Source: Candidatus Melainabacteria bacterium (GTDB lineage Bacteria; Cyanobacteriota; Vampirovibrionia; Obscuribacterales; Obscuribacteraceae). Taken from it: DNA of 64,000 bases. The DNA lies in the NCBI GenBank assembly GCA_003151275.1, contig PLXC01000083.1, forward strand, positions 32,777 through 96,776, written 5' to 3'. The notes under the pieces were generated by a model. The model did no database searches, was not told the DNA's origin, and saw nothing but the letters and a program-made list of their open reading frames with translations. Each line of letters opens with the position of its first letter. Within the stretch, counting starts at the first letter, position 1. The position numbers and the translations under genes are program-made. Of this stretch, positions 44,001 through 54,900 are shown one piece after another.

Positions 44001-47000
44001 TTAGAATTCGGACTTCAGACTTGTAACCGCAATAATCGTCTTGTCTTGCGTTAGACAATGGACAAGGAACGGACCACCTGTCTGCGCTGAGACAAGCACA
44101 CGGGTTTCATTGTCTCGTTCGTCCAATAGTTGCGCTTTGAGCGAGCGAGGATTTGCGGAAAGGCCCATTCCCAGTGCTTTGCCGACAGCTTCTTTGGCAG
44201 ACCAAAACTGGATTGTAAGTTTGTCTTTTGAGAAGCCGGTAACTTTTTGCAGTTCGGCAATTTCGTCCGGCAAAAAGGCGAGCGTTTCGAAACCAGACTC
44301 TTTTGGTTCGATCACTTCCACATCGATACCAACTCCACGAGAGATGCGGCGGTGTGCGGCAATAGCAACAGCAATGCCAGCCTTGTGACTGATGGAAAGA
44401 ACTGGTTCTGATCCGACAACATCTAACCATCTTCCTGTTGCAAATGGTTGGCCTTGATCGTTGACTTCGACAATTATGTCGGCTGAGCAAACAGACAAAT
44501 TGTGGCTGGTCTTAAGCAGCCTGCGAACAGCTTCTTTGGCGGCGATCCGTCCGCAAAACCACTCTCGCTTTCTGGGCAAATTTGTCAGGGCAAGATACTC
44601 TTGCCGTTCACTGTTATGCATCACATAATCGAGACACCACGTCAAAGTTGACTCGTCTGCCGGTAGTTGGCCGGATTGAAAAATGGCATTGCTCCAGTGA
44701 TCCGAACGTCCCAATGCAGCCTCAATTAAAGGCATTGTATCCGACAAAAATGTTGTCTGCGGCTGGGCAATGAAATCTTTCCAACCGTCGTTGAGAATAA
44801 TTCTTCTGCTGCTAATACCAATGAATTTTGCCAACACCACATCATCGTTGTCTGTAATGTAAACATCACCTTCAGTGCCTCGGGATGTGATGGAGTTGAG
44901 CATCGCCACAACTTTGAAAGTACCGCGCAAGTTGGCAAGATCAGTATAGATTTCCAGGGACTCCACAAGAAATGGCAGCAATGCGCTCACATCTTCTTCG
45001 TGCTCAAAGAGATGGAACAGAACAATCTGTGTCGAGTTGTCCAAAAGAAGAGGATCGATCAAGAATTTTGGGTCATCGTCGTCTCGAAACCAATCGCTTG
45101 CAGGGCGCACGTCCACAAACCCTCGGCTAAGTCGTTTGCTAATCGAATCCAAAGCGATTACCGACTGCATCCGGGGTCCGTGGAACATCGTTTTAGCTTG
45201 GTATAGCTCCCCGGGTAGCAAGACTGGTGCACGGCTTGGCACAGCCTGGGGCGTTAGTAGTTGCGTTGGTGGGTACTGTTGGGCAAACTCAACCCGACAT
45301 GACATGGAAGGTGCGCCTGATTGTTCGAAGCCGAGCAAATCTAGACTTGCTTCAACCGTAGAGTCGTCGACGAGGCGAGCCTGCAGCTTAATTGTGCAGC
45401 CTTCTCGCCCCACTCGGATTCTTCGAGCCGCTCTCACACCGCTCACACGAACGACCGCTAGCCCCTGGACCAGAAGACTGGAGATCTCAGACATTGCCTC
45501 TAGTGCCACAGTGAGTGGCAGCAAGTAAACTCGCTCCGGCTCTGCACCAGATGAGGACACGTTCCCGCCAATTGCGTGATCTAAAAGATACTTGTGATTA
45601 TCCAGACTGACAAATATTTCAGCTTCGGCATACTGGTCCGACACTTCGTAGCGCAATAAGCCATTGCGGATAAATGGAGGCAATTCCACCTGCTCTGGCG
45701 CTCCAATTTGTTCTTGAGAAAGATAGGCGCGCATTACTTGTTCTTGCATGTCCATCAAATTTTGATGGAATTCGGCCATGTTACTCAAATAAGTTTGCAC
45801 CACATCCGGTGGTTGTTCTGGTTGTTCGATCTCTTCAGCCAAAACAGGCTCTTCGCCCCTTATTGGCCAATTTTCAACAGTTGATTCCGTTCTCAACTGT
45901 TTAGCAATTTCCTCCGGTAAGACTATTTTCGGATATTTGAGATCCAAACGCACTAATTGGCGGGGCTGTTTCGGGCGGTCCAGAAACTCGATGAGCTCCG
46001 GTGCACGTCTGGCAAACAGATAGTCCAACTGCATATCTACACCATGTGCCGCAAGTTCGCCGAGGCAATGATTTAGTTGCGTAATCGAGGAATTGTATGA
46101 GGTGTTCGAGGCCACAGCTAAGTGAGCTTTGTCTTGCAGAGTATCACCGATCAGAGGTGTGAGAACGCCCTTCGGTCCCACTTCAACGAACATCGTGATG
46201 CCATCTTCGTACATCGCCTCAACCGTTTTCTTGAGCATGATCGGTTGAGTAAATAGTTTTGTTGTGATCGTGCGTATTGCCGCTACATCGTTAGGGTAAA
46301 TATCCACTGATGAACAAGACCATGATGGCGTCAGGGGAAAGGTCAATTGCATCTCCTGCACTTCTTTATTGTTCGGATCAACCATGCCTTCAACAAGTGG
46401 TGTGTGATAGGGAATGGCCATAGGCAATTGTTGCGGGTCAAATCCGGCTGCCGTTAGCGCTTTGATTGCGCTGGCAATGGCTTCCTTAGAACCGGAAAGC
46501 ATGGTCTGAGATGGGCAGAGTGCAGCGCTCAAGTATAAGTCTTCAATTCCCTCGAGCGCGTCCTTCATACTGTCGTAGTCAGCGACGATCATGACGGACC
46601 GCAGGTTTGCCAATCTCTCTTTGGAGATTGACCGGGCGACGTTTGTGCTCAGGCGAAAGAACAACGGTGCGACGTCCAGAATGCTGACAGCACCACTCAT
46701 CGCTAGCGTGGCAAATTCTCCCGTACTGCAGCCAAGCAGCGCGTCGGGCTTGACACCCACATTTTTCAGGACAGTGAACAACGCCCATTCTGACATCAAA
46801 ACATTGATCACGGCTGAATCCATAGCCGCTAAGGAGGCGATAGATTCTTGAGCTTGATTATCGGCTTTGGGAAAGATTCTTCGACTGGGCATGCAGTCAC
46901 TTTCGGATTCGCGCGCAAGCAAGTCAATGTAATCAAAAACAATTCTCACTTCCGGAAAGTGATAGCAAAGATCCTGCAGCATGTTCGGATAGGCTGCACC

Positions 47001-48968
47001 CAGTCCTGGCATCACAAAAGCCAGTTTACCTGCGCTTACGGCCCGGTCGTGCACATGATAAACATCGGATAGTTGTGGCGATTTGCCTGCTTTAAGAGAG
47101 CTCAAAGCTCCTGATACTTTATTCCGCAAATCCGACATTGATGAGGCGACTATTGCGACTGTCTTTTTCTCACCTTGTATTTTTTGCGCCCTGGTCGCCA
47201 GCGTGTAGGCTATGTTGCGCAAGGGCTGCGCCTGATTCGCTTGAATGTACGCGTGCACGTCTTCTAACTCCTGCACGACACCGTTTTGTGTTTTAGCAGC
47301 GAAGAGGCAGAGTTCGGTTTCCCATTCCAAAAGCAAACTTGGTTTTTCGCTTTCAAACTCTTCATCGTATTCTTCTAAAACCGTGTGAGCGTTAACTCCT
47401 CCGAAACCAAAGGCGCTCACTGCAGCTCTTCTGGGAGAACTGAACGGTGCCCATTTGGGCTGGTCTTTCTTCGGAATAGTGGACGGGGTTTTCGAGTGAA
47501 TCCAAGTTCTTGTTTTTGAATTTATATAGCAAGGAGACTTCTGCCAATCAATTTGCGAGGTTGGTGAATCGACGTTCAGTGTCGGCGGAAGGATGCGATG
47601 GTAAAGAGCTAGCGCCGTTTTGATCAAACCAGCGACACCGCTGGCTGCCTGGGTATGGCCGATCATTGATTTCACGGAACCGATTGCGCACCACGCTGCT
47701 CCTGGTGCGCTTTCACCAAATACTTTCTGCACGGCCATCATCTCGGCTGCATCGCCAGATGGAGTACCCGTGCCGTGACCCTCAAGCAGTCCGACCGTAG
47801 ACGGCGAAATACCAGCCATTTCATATGCACGAGAAAGTGCCAATGCTTCTCCTTCTATTGAGGGAGCGAGCATGCTCGTGCCTTGCCCATCGCTTGAGCT
47901 GCCCACTCCAGCGATGACCGCGTATATCCTGTCACCATCGGCAATGGCATCCTCAAGTCGCTTGAGGACCACCATTCCCAGACCTTCGCCAAGAAGGGTG
48001 CCGTCAGCCTTGTCGTCGTAGGGACGAATTTGCTCTCGTTTTGAAAGTGCACCCAGCCCGCAGAACATTTGATAGAACACGGCGAAGGCATTGACGTGAA
48101 TTCCTCCAGCCAAGGCAAGATCGCACAACCCAGCTTGTAAATCGTTCACTGCCATCTCCACTGCGATCAGTGAAGATGCGCAGGCCGAGTCTAATACAGT
48201 GCTTTTACCCTTAAATCCTAATCGTCCGGCAATTCTGCCTGCCAAAATATTTGGCATCACAGCTGGTATCGTATCTGAACTGCAATTGTTCAGCGACGAC
48301 TTCAAGCCTTGCTCGAGCAATACCACTTGCTCTGGCGTGTACTCTGGGTGCAGTGCCTTGACTACGTCGACTATTTGCTTGACTGTTTCGCCGTGCTGAA
48401 TCATATTCATGCTGCCGGCGCCTGGGGCGGACGTTCGTCCCAGAATTATTTCGGCTCGATTGCCATCATATTTCCTGTTGCTATATCCCGCATCGGCCAA
48501 AGCTTCGCTTGCCACACGTAGGGCCAGGAGCTGATCTGGATCCGAGCCTGAAATGCTGTTTGGCATGACCCCATACTTGAGGGGGTCGAAGTCCGCTAAC
48601 TCTGTAATGAAGCCACCGCGCTTGCAATAGATTTGCTCAAACGAAGTTGGATTTTGATTGTAGAACTTGCTTGGATCCCACTCTGCAGCGGTGGCATCCC
48701 TGGTTGCATCAACACCGTTGACGATGTTCATCCAGAACGACGAAAGATTCGGCGCGCCTGGAAACAAGCATGACATGCCGACGATTGCGATTTTTGCCGA
48801 GGCTGGTCTAGGCACACTAGTGGGGTCTAGGCAGCAAGCTGCCCGACTCTGCGAGCTGCTCGACTTATCCGAGGATAGTCCAGGCATCATGCTGCTCGCC
48901 TTATCTGTGCGACCGGAGGCTTGCGTGTTGTTCGCCTGCCTTCCTCCCGTGTCATTTGATCGTACCAA
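44001..48968 (-). CDS. Type I synthase subunit KS-AT-DH-PPTase (PUFA-synthase/secondary-lipid type)
   Basis: A 1655-residue subunit of an iterative lipid/polyketide synthase. Domains: KS at about 58-530 with C264 (DSACASS), H398 (EGHGTGT) and H438 (IGHTQAA), a full catalytic triad; AT-like domain at about 645-990 with S748 in GCSTGE and H855 in PYHTPL; a helix near 1056-1085 (MQEQVMRAYL); a hot-dog dehydratase region at about 1115-1390 with the YLLDHAIGG histidine and LIDPLLLDNSTQ; and a C-terminal Sfp-type phosphopantetheinyl transferase (about 1455-1655) with GVGIDVEVI and WSAKEAVGKALGMG. It has no ACP, so it must work on the ACP of the partner protein. The TTG at 48968 overlaps the upstream gene by 17 bp; the ATG at 48890, with AAGG eight bases upstream, is the more likely start. 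No thioesterase is seen. Confidence 0.88.
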   Translation of the reverse strand: MVRSNDTGGRQANNTQASGRTDKASSMMPGLSSDKSSSSQSRAACCLDPTSVPRPASAKIAIVGMSCLFPGAPNLSSFWMNIVNGVDATRDATAAEWDPSKFYNQNPTSFEQIYCKRGGFITELADFDPLKYGVMPNSISGSDPDQLLALRVASEALADAGYSNRKYDGNRAEIILGRTSAPGAGSMNMIQHGETVKQIVDVVKALHPEYTPEQVVLLEQGLKSSLNNCSSDTIPAVMPNILAGRIAGRLGFKGKSTVLDSACASSLIAVEMAVNDLQAGLCDLALAGGIHVNAFAVFYQMFCGLGALSKREQIRPYDDKADGTLLGEGLGMVVLKRLEDAIADGDRIYAVIAGVGSSSDGQGTSMLAPSIEGEALALSRAYEMAGISPSTVGLLEGHGTGTPSGDAAEMMAVQKVFGESAPGAAWCAIGSVKSMIGHTQAASGVAGLIKTALALYHRILPPTLNVDSPTSQIDWQKSPCYINSKTRTWIHSKTPSTIPKKDQPKWAPFSSPRRAAVSAFGFGGVNAHTVLEEYDEEFESEKPSLLLEWETELCLFAAKTQNGVVQELEDVHAYIQANQAQPLRNIAYTLATRAQKIQGEKKTVAIVASSMSDLRNKVSGALSSLKAGKSPQLSDVYHVHDRAVSAGKLAFVMPGLGAAYPNMLQDLCYHFPEVRIVFDYIDLLARESESDCMPSRRIFPKADNQAQESIASLAAMDSAVINVLMSEWALFTVLKNVGVKPDALLGCSTGEFATLAMSGAVSILDVAPLFFRLSTNVARSISKERLANLRSVMIVADYDSMKDALEGIEDLYLSAALCPSQTMLSGSKEAIASAIKALTAAGFDPQQLPMAIPYHTPLVEGMVDPNNKEVQEMQLTFPLTPSWSCSSVDIYPNDVAAIRTITTKLFTQPIMLKKTVEAMYEDGITMFVEVGPKGVLTPLIGDTLQDKAHLAVASNTSYNSSITQLNHCLGELAAHGVDMQLDYLFARRAPELIEFLDRPKQPRQLVRLDLKYPKIVLPEEIAKQLRTESTVENWPIRGEEPVLAEEIEQPEQPPDVVQTYLSNMAEFHQNLMDMQEQVMRAYLSQEQIGAPEQVELPPFIRNGLLRYEVSDQYAEAEIFVSLDNHKYLLDHAIGGNVSSSGAEPERVYLLPLTVALEAMSEISSLLVQGLAVVRVSGVRAARRIRVGREGCTIKLQARLVDDSTVEASLDLLGFEQSGAPSMSCRVEFAQQYPPTQLLTPQAVPSRAPVLLPGELYQAKTMFHGPRMQSVIALDSISKRLSRGFVDVRPASDWFRDDDDPKFLIDPLLLDNSTQIVLFHLFEHEEDVSALLPFLVESLEIYTDLANLRGTFKVVAMLNSITSRGTEGDVYITDNDDVVLAKFIGISSRRIILNDGWKDFIAQPQTTFLSDTMPLIEAALGRSDHWSNAIFQSGQLPADESTLTWCLDYVMHNSERQEYLALTNLPRKREWFCGRIAAKEAVRRLLKTSHNLSVCSADIIVEVNDQGQPFATGRWLDVVGSEPVLSISHKAGIAVAIAAHRRISRGVGIDVEVIEPKESGFETLAFLPDEIAELQKVTGFSKDKLTIQFWSAKEAVGKALGMGLSANPRSLKAQLLDERDNETRVLVSAQTGGPFLVHCLTQDKTIIAVTSLKSEF

Positions 48969-51900
48969 GCGGGCTAGCTTGACTAGCTAGTCTGTTCAGA
49001 GACTTGCTGCCTACGCCGCCCAGTCCTTCCACCAGCATCACCATCTCGCCACTCTTCCGATAGATAGCCAACTCGCAGGTGAGTTCTCTTGCCGTTGCGC
49101 CTGGATTGATGAAGATGCGACCGTACAGCTGTTCGCCACTCTCGATGGTGCCAAGAATGTGGAGAGTGCGGAAGCCGGTTGGTAATACAGTTATATCGAG
49201 ATTGTGACGTGCCCAAACACCTGCTAATTGCATGGAGCTGTCGAACAGCACTGGATCGATCACCCACTTATCGCCGTTGGTTTGAGCAAAACAGGTGCCT
49301 TCTTCTGCCGCTTGCACCGTGCCGAGAATGCCGCTGCTGCCGAGGGCGTGAATATCTTTGATGCCCTGGAAGATTGGACCATGGAACAACCAGCTGCCAT
49401 AAATATCGGATGGAGATGGAACTTCGTCGACCATATCGGTAATTACTGACAGTTCGCTTAATTGCGAGAAGTGCTGCACCACATCTGGTGGCCATTGGGC
49501 GGGACGCTGGGTCTCGCCGGAGCCGGTGCGAGATAGTTCCATCACAGCTTTGAAATTGGTTCTCTTCAAAGGAGCGCCTGTGTTCAGCGCTACTTTGACA
49601 CGAACGCCCATCTCTGAGCGACTCACTTCCTCAGTCACGACAGTGATTTGTTTGGTCGGTGCGTCGAAGACTATTCCTGATGGAATGTCTAGCCTGTGCA
49701 CTTTCCGCACACTGTAACCGGGATACGCAGATGTGACAGCTTCAGCCATCATCTCTAGTGCGAAGGCCATCGGCATAACAGGAATTCCGTCGAACGTATG
49801 GTCATTCAAATACAGATCATGTTCTGGGTTCAAATCAAAGGCAAATTGGAAGCTGCCTGGTTCAACGATTGAAGGCTTGGCTTGATACAGCCGCGGTCCT
49901 GATGGCTCAGGTAGCGCTGCCTCGCCCAATAGTTCCGCAACCAGCAATACCTCGACATCGCCTTTCTTACCAAACTCCAACTCATCGATAAAGTAGGAAC
50001 GTCCGGCCGAAGCATCGATCATTGCCCAACCATACTTAGCGAAAATGCTTTCAAGTTCTGGCTGCGCCATGCCGCCTTTCCAAGGTCCCCACATGATGGA
50101 GGCAACACGTGCTTTAGTCTTTTTATCGAGCTGCATTGCCAGTTTATTTACTGTCTCATTCGCTGCAACGTAATCAGTTTGTCCAGCATTTCCGGTGCGA
50201 CCGACTATGGACGAGAAGAGGAACATAAACTGCAATGAGTTCAGGTCTACTTTTTCGCTCAGGATGAAGCTGCTGTCTACTTTAGTGCTCACAACTTTTT
50301 CAAATGATTCGACGGTTTTGTCTTTGGTGAAACCGTCTTCAATAATTCCCGCACCGTGGATGACACCATCGATGTTGCCGTGGCGTTTGTAGATTTCATC
50401 AATCAGCTGACCAAAAGCTTTCGCGTCACGCACATCCAAAGAATGATATTCAACAACGGAGCCAAAGCTTCTAAGTTCGGTAAGGGTTTGTCGAACTTCT
50501 CGCTCTTTTAGCAAGCGTTGATAGACGGATTCAACAGCAGCTATGCTTACCGTTTTACCTTCGGCCTTGAGCTCATCCATAATCGCCGCTTTCACTTCTT
50601 TGGCCGAGTCTAGACCGGCGGTGGCGGTGGCTTCTTTGGCTGATGGTTCAGGCAGGCGGCCAACAAGAATCAATTTCGGTTGATACTTTGCGGCCATTTC
50701 TAGAGCTATTTCAGCGGTGATACCGCGTGCACCACCTGTGATCAGAACGACTTTTGAGTCGTCGATCAACAGACTGTTTCTTTCGGCGTCTTCAAAGCTT
50801 GTCGACAAAGCTTCCAGCGCATATCGATGCTTCTCGTCGTAACCAGTTTCAACATAAGGATCTGTGCTCGCAAGTTCCTTAATCAGTATTTCGGCGACGG
50901 CTGCAGGGGCTAAGTGTGCGGAGAAGTCTATGGCATGGCAACTTGACTGCGTCCACTCTTTCGCCAGTGATTTCATTAGCCCGACTAGGCCGCCTTGAAG
51001 AGGCGAGAACTGAATCGCTTTTGTCAGTCCGAACTGACCATCAAGTCTGGCGGCAGCGATGAAGTGTTTCTTGCTTTCTGCGTGTTTGGGATTGAATTCA
51101 ACTTCTAAAGCTTTAGCAATCGCAAACAGCTGGCTGAGCAACGCGACGTCTTTAGCGTTTTCTTGGATGTCGAAAGCGCGAAGATCGATGAAAGCGGCGA
51201 TTGCGCCGTGTTCTGCTTTGACCTTTTGAACAGCGGCGCTTACTTCGTCTAATTTGCTGAAGTCCGAGACGTTTACTGTTGGATCAGATGTGGTGCTCTT
51301 ACCTGCAGTGAGCAAAACAACTTTTTGCTTCAGCGAAGTAAGTGCAGTTGCCAGTGCTTTGGCGTATCCAGCAACGTCAGCCGCGATCAGGACAACGCCC
51401 GGAAGCTGTAATTTCTTTGAGTCGAGTGAAGGCAATATATAGGATTGAACCAAACCTCGCCTGAGCACTCCGCCCGATACCAGTTCAAGAGCAGGCTCTG
51501 TGACTAGATGGAGACCACCGTGACCATTATTGCCGTTGTGTCCATTGTGACCGTTATTACCATTGCCGCCATTGTTGGAAAGTGTAGGCAGGTGAATCAA
51601 TTGACCTTTGCCGTTTTCTGGTCCGTGGCCATTGCCGTTCCCGTTGCCGTTACCATGCCCGTTGCCGTTTCCATTGCCGCCACCATTGTGGTGCTTTTCG
51701 GTTGGCCCAGCGCCGATCGGTGCTTTGCAGATCCAATCAATGATCCCTTGCAGTGTTTTGGTGCCGGCTAATTCTTCAAGACCGCCCTCAAGTTCCAGTT
51801 GCTTTTCTTCCGGTAACATTTTGCGGAAACTGTTCAGAATTTCTACTCGTTTAATTGAATCGATGCCTAGATCTGCTTCCAGGTCGAGAGTCGGATCAAG

Positions 51901-54900
51901 CATGTCGATTGGATAACCGGTTCGTTGACTGACGATATCCAGCAACGCATTGACAAGCGTTTGAGGATCTTCCTGATTGGAATTAGTTTCTGCAGCGCTG
52001 AGAAGCGTTTGAGCTGAAACGAGTTCAGACAATTCTTTTGCCGACGTGTCCGCATCAACCGGAGCCGGTACAACAGCACTAGCTTCCACTTGGGACAGGG
52101 TGTTGAGCAACTGCGCAGCAGGCACATTTTGCGTCGGTGCTTGAGGTGTTTGTGTATAGACCTCATAAGGCGCTGGGGCTTGCGAATAAGCATTGCCTTG
52201 TGCCGGCATCTGCACATACGAAAAATCTTGTGTTGGCTGCGCTAGCGCCTGTGGTGCGGTTTGATATTGCATCTGCCCTGTAACGCCTTGACCACCTTTC
52301 GTTTGCAAGTAAGCCAGCATCACTTGCTGTTGCGTTTGCAGAAAACTGTTTGTCATTTGCAGCATTGTTTGTTGGAACTGCAGCATGACCTGATCGACAT
52401 TTTTACCGGAAACCGCTGTCGGTATCAGAACACCCTGTGACTGAGAGGTCATCGGCGCAGGAGGTGGGACAGGCATTTGAACCGTCCTGCTGTTGTTGTT
52501 CTGAATTGTTTTTGGCTGATCTACTGGTTTAGATGTATTCATGGATGCGGGTATTGGGTTCCTTGTTTCGTTTTGAGAGCTCGATACCTGAACAGGTTTG
52601 CTGACGGTTTGAAGTTGCTTGGCTGCTTTAGGAGCGGCTGACGCGGGAGAATTTTGTGCCGGAGAGGCTTGTGCAGGCGTAGGCGTGACTGGCGTTGGAG
52701 CTGGCTGCGCTAAGGCGACTGGCATTGCAGCGGCTTGGGCCTGAACGACTTTCGCTTGAGAGGCTGGCGCTTTAGGAGTTCTGAGCAACGGCTTGATCGG
52801 TGCATTATCCCCGACGCGCTTGATATGAGCGCTGTTCACGAGATACAGAAGAGTACGGCTGCGTTGGGGTTCATTCGTGGTCAATGTGCGCCCAAACTTA
52901 CGTGCAGTTTCGAAAGCTTTAGTTCTGGCGTTGAACAATCTGCCAATGTCGATTTTCTGTCCGTGAGCAGCAAGAATCGCTAGGCAATGGAGCAAATGGG
53001 AGAGTCCGCCTCGTCCAGACGGCACAACTACAAATTTGCTCTCGCCTGACTCCGACAGTGTTGCCTCAGTTAAACCACTGAGCACCGCTCCCGGGCCAAC
53101 TTCTACAAAGATCCGAGCGCCGTCTTCATACATTTTTCGCAGTTGCCGGGCAAAGTCGACCGGTTCAACAATGTGTTTTGTCAGCTTGTTAACTACTGAA
53201 GATTTTGAATAGAGTTCAGAATCCGTATTGCAATAGACCGGCAAAGCTGGCTCAAGCAGCGGTATAGCAGCAAGCGCTTTTTCGAGCGGAGCTTGGGCGT
53301 GTTTCATGTGACTGGAGTGGAATGCTTGCGAGACTGGTATCAGCTTTGCCACCACACCATGTTTTTTGAATGCTTCAAGCGCATTTTGCACGGCCGATTC
53401 TTCACCAGATACAACGCATTGTTTAGGCGAGTTGATATTTGCCAGTGTGACCCCTGGAGTCTCGCGCAAGACCTTGCTTACTTGTTCGACCTGGCCGGCG
53501 ACCGCAGCCATGGTGCCTTTGCCGCCGCCGTTCTTCTCCGAGAGAAGGCGTCCGCGAACTTCAGATATTTTGAATAACTCTGACTCTTCGAACACGCCAG
53601 CTGCATGAAGAGCTACGTATTCGCCATAACTATGTCCTGCAACCATATCTGGTGCAAGACCAAACGAACGAAGTAGCTTGAGCATACCCAGATCGGCCGC
53701 ACCGATGGCTGGTTGAGCAATGTGCGTGTTTGTCAAGGCGTGTGCTTGCGCAGATTTTTCTTCTTCGGTAAACGCTGGCGGTGGATAGACTAATGCATTT
53801 AACGGCTGGGCAAATCGCTGGGCCAAAACTTTGGATGCTTGTTCAAATGTATTGCGAATCTCTGGAAACTGGGTGGCCAATTCGCGCAACATATCTACGC
53901 TTTGTGAGCCTTGACCTGGGAACAAGAAGGCTACCTTGCCTTTGGCCACGTCTGGCTTCTGCTCCAAATCGACGAAGTATATTCCGCGTGGATCTTTGAT
54001 CTCCACACAATTGCCGTTGAGTAAGTCACTCTTGGCGCGAGATATTTTCTCCTGCAAATCTTCGATCGATGAAGCAACAATTGCCAGGCAGAGTTCCTGA
54101 ACGCTCGCGTCTGCATGCCTCTCTAGTTGTTTAAGATGAACGGTTTGAGCTACCTCTCGAAAGTTGACGGTCTCTTCGACTTTGGCCGCTCGTTTTACAG
54201 TTTCAGAAACTGATTCAAGCGCCTTCATTAAATCGAGGCGGTTCTTGCCGTGCAGCAAGAATAGTTCGACGGGCCAGCCATACGTAGCCGCTTTCGGGGT
54301 GCTGTTAGCGGTCGGGACATACTCTTCGATGACAGCGTGGAAGTTAGTGCCTCCGAAACCGAAGGCGCTTACACCAGCTCTTCTGACGTCGTCGCCAGTA
54401 TTTATCCAGGGACGCGATTCGCTATTAATATAGAACGGGCTGTTCTCGAAATCGCAAGATGGATTTGGTTGGGTCACGCCCATTGTCGGCGGCAGCACCT
54501 TATGGTGCAACGCCTTAGCTACCTTAATAATGGAAGCTAGACCAGCAGCGGCTTTTGTATGACCAATCATCGTTTTGACGGAGCCAACAGCGCAGCCACG
54601 CTTCTCGGCGCCGTGTTCTTCGAACACTGTTTTCAGCGCTTCAATTTCGGCATTGTCACCGGCTACGGTGCCGGTGCCGTGGGCTTCAACTAACGAAACT
54701 GAACAAGGTGAAACGCCTGCATCTTCATAGGCTCTAGTTAGTGCCAGCATCTGTCCAGCCGGTCGGGGAGCCGTTAAACTGAGATCGCGGCCGTCGCTAG
54801 AACCGCCGATACCTTTGATTGTGGCGTAGATTCTGTCGCCATCGCGCTCGGCATCGCTCAGTCGTTTGAGGACGAGCATCGCGATCCCTTCACTGATAAC

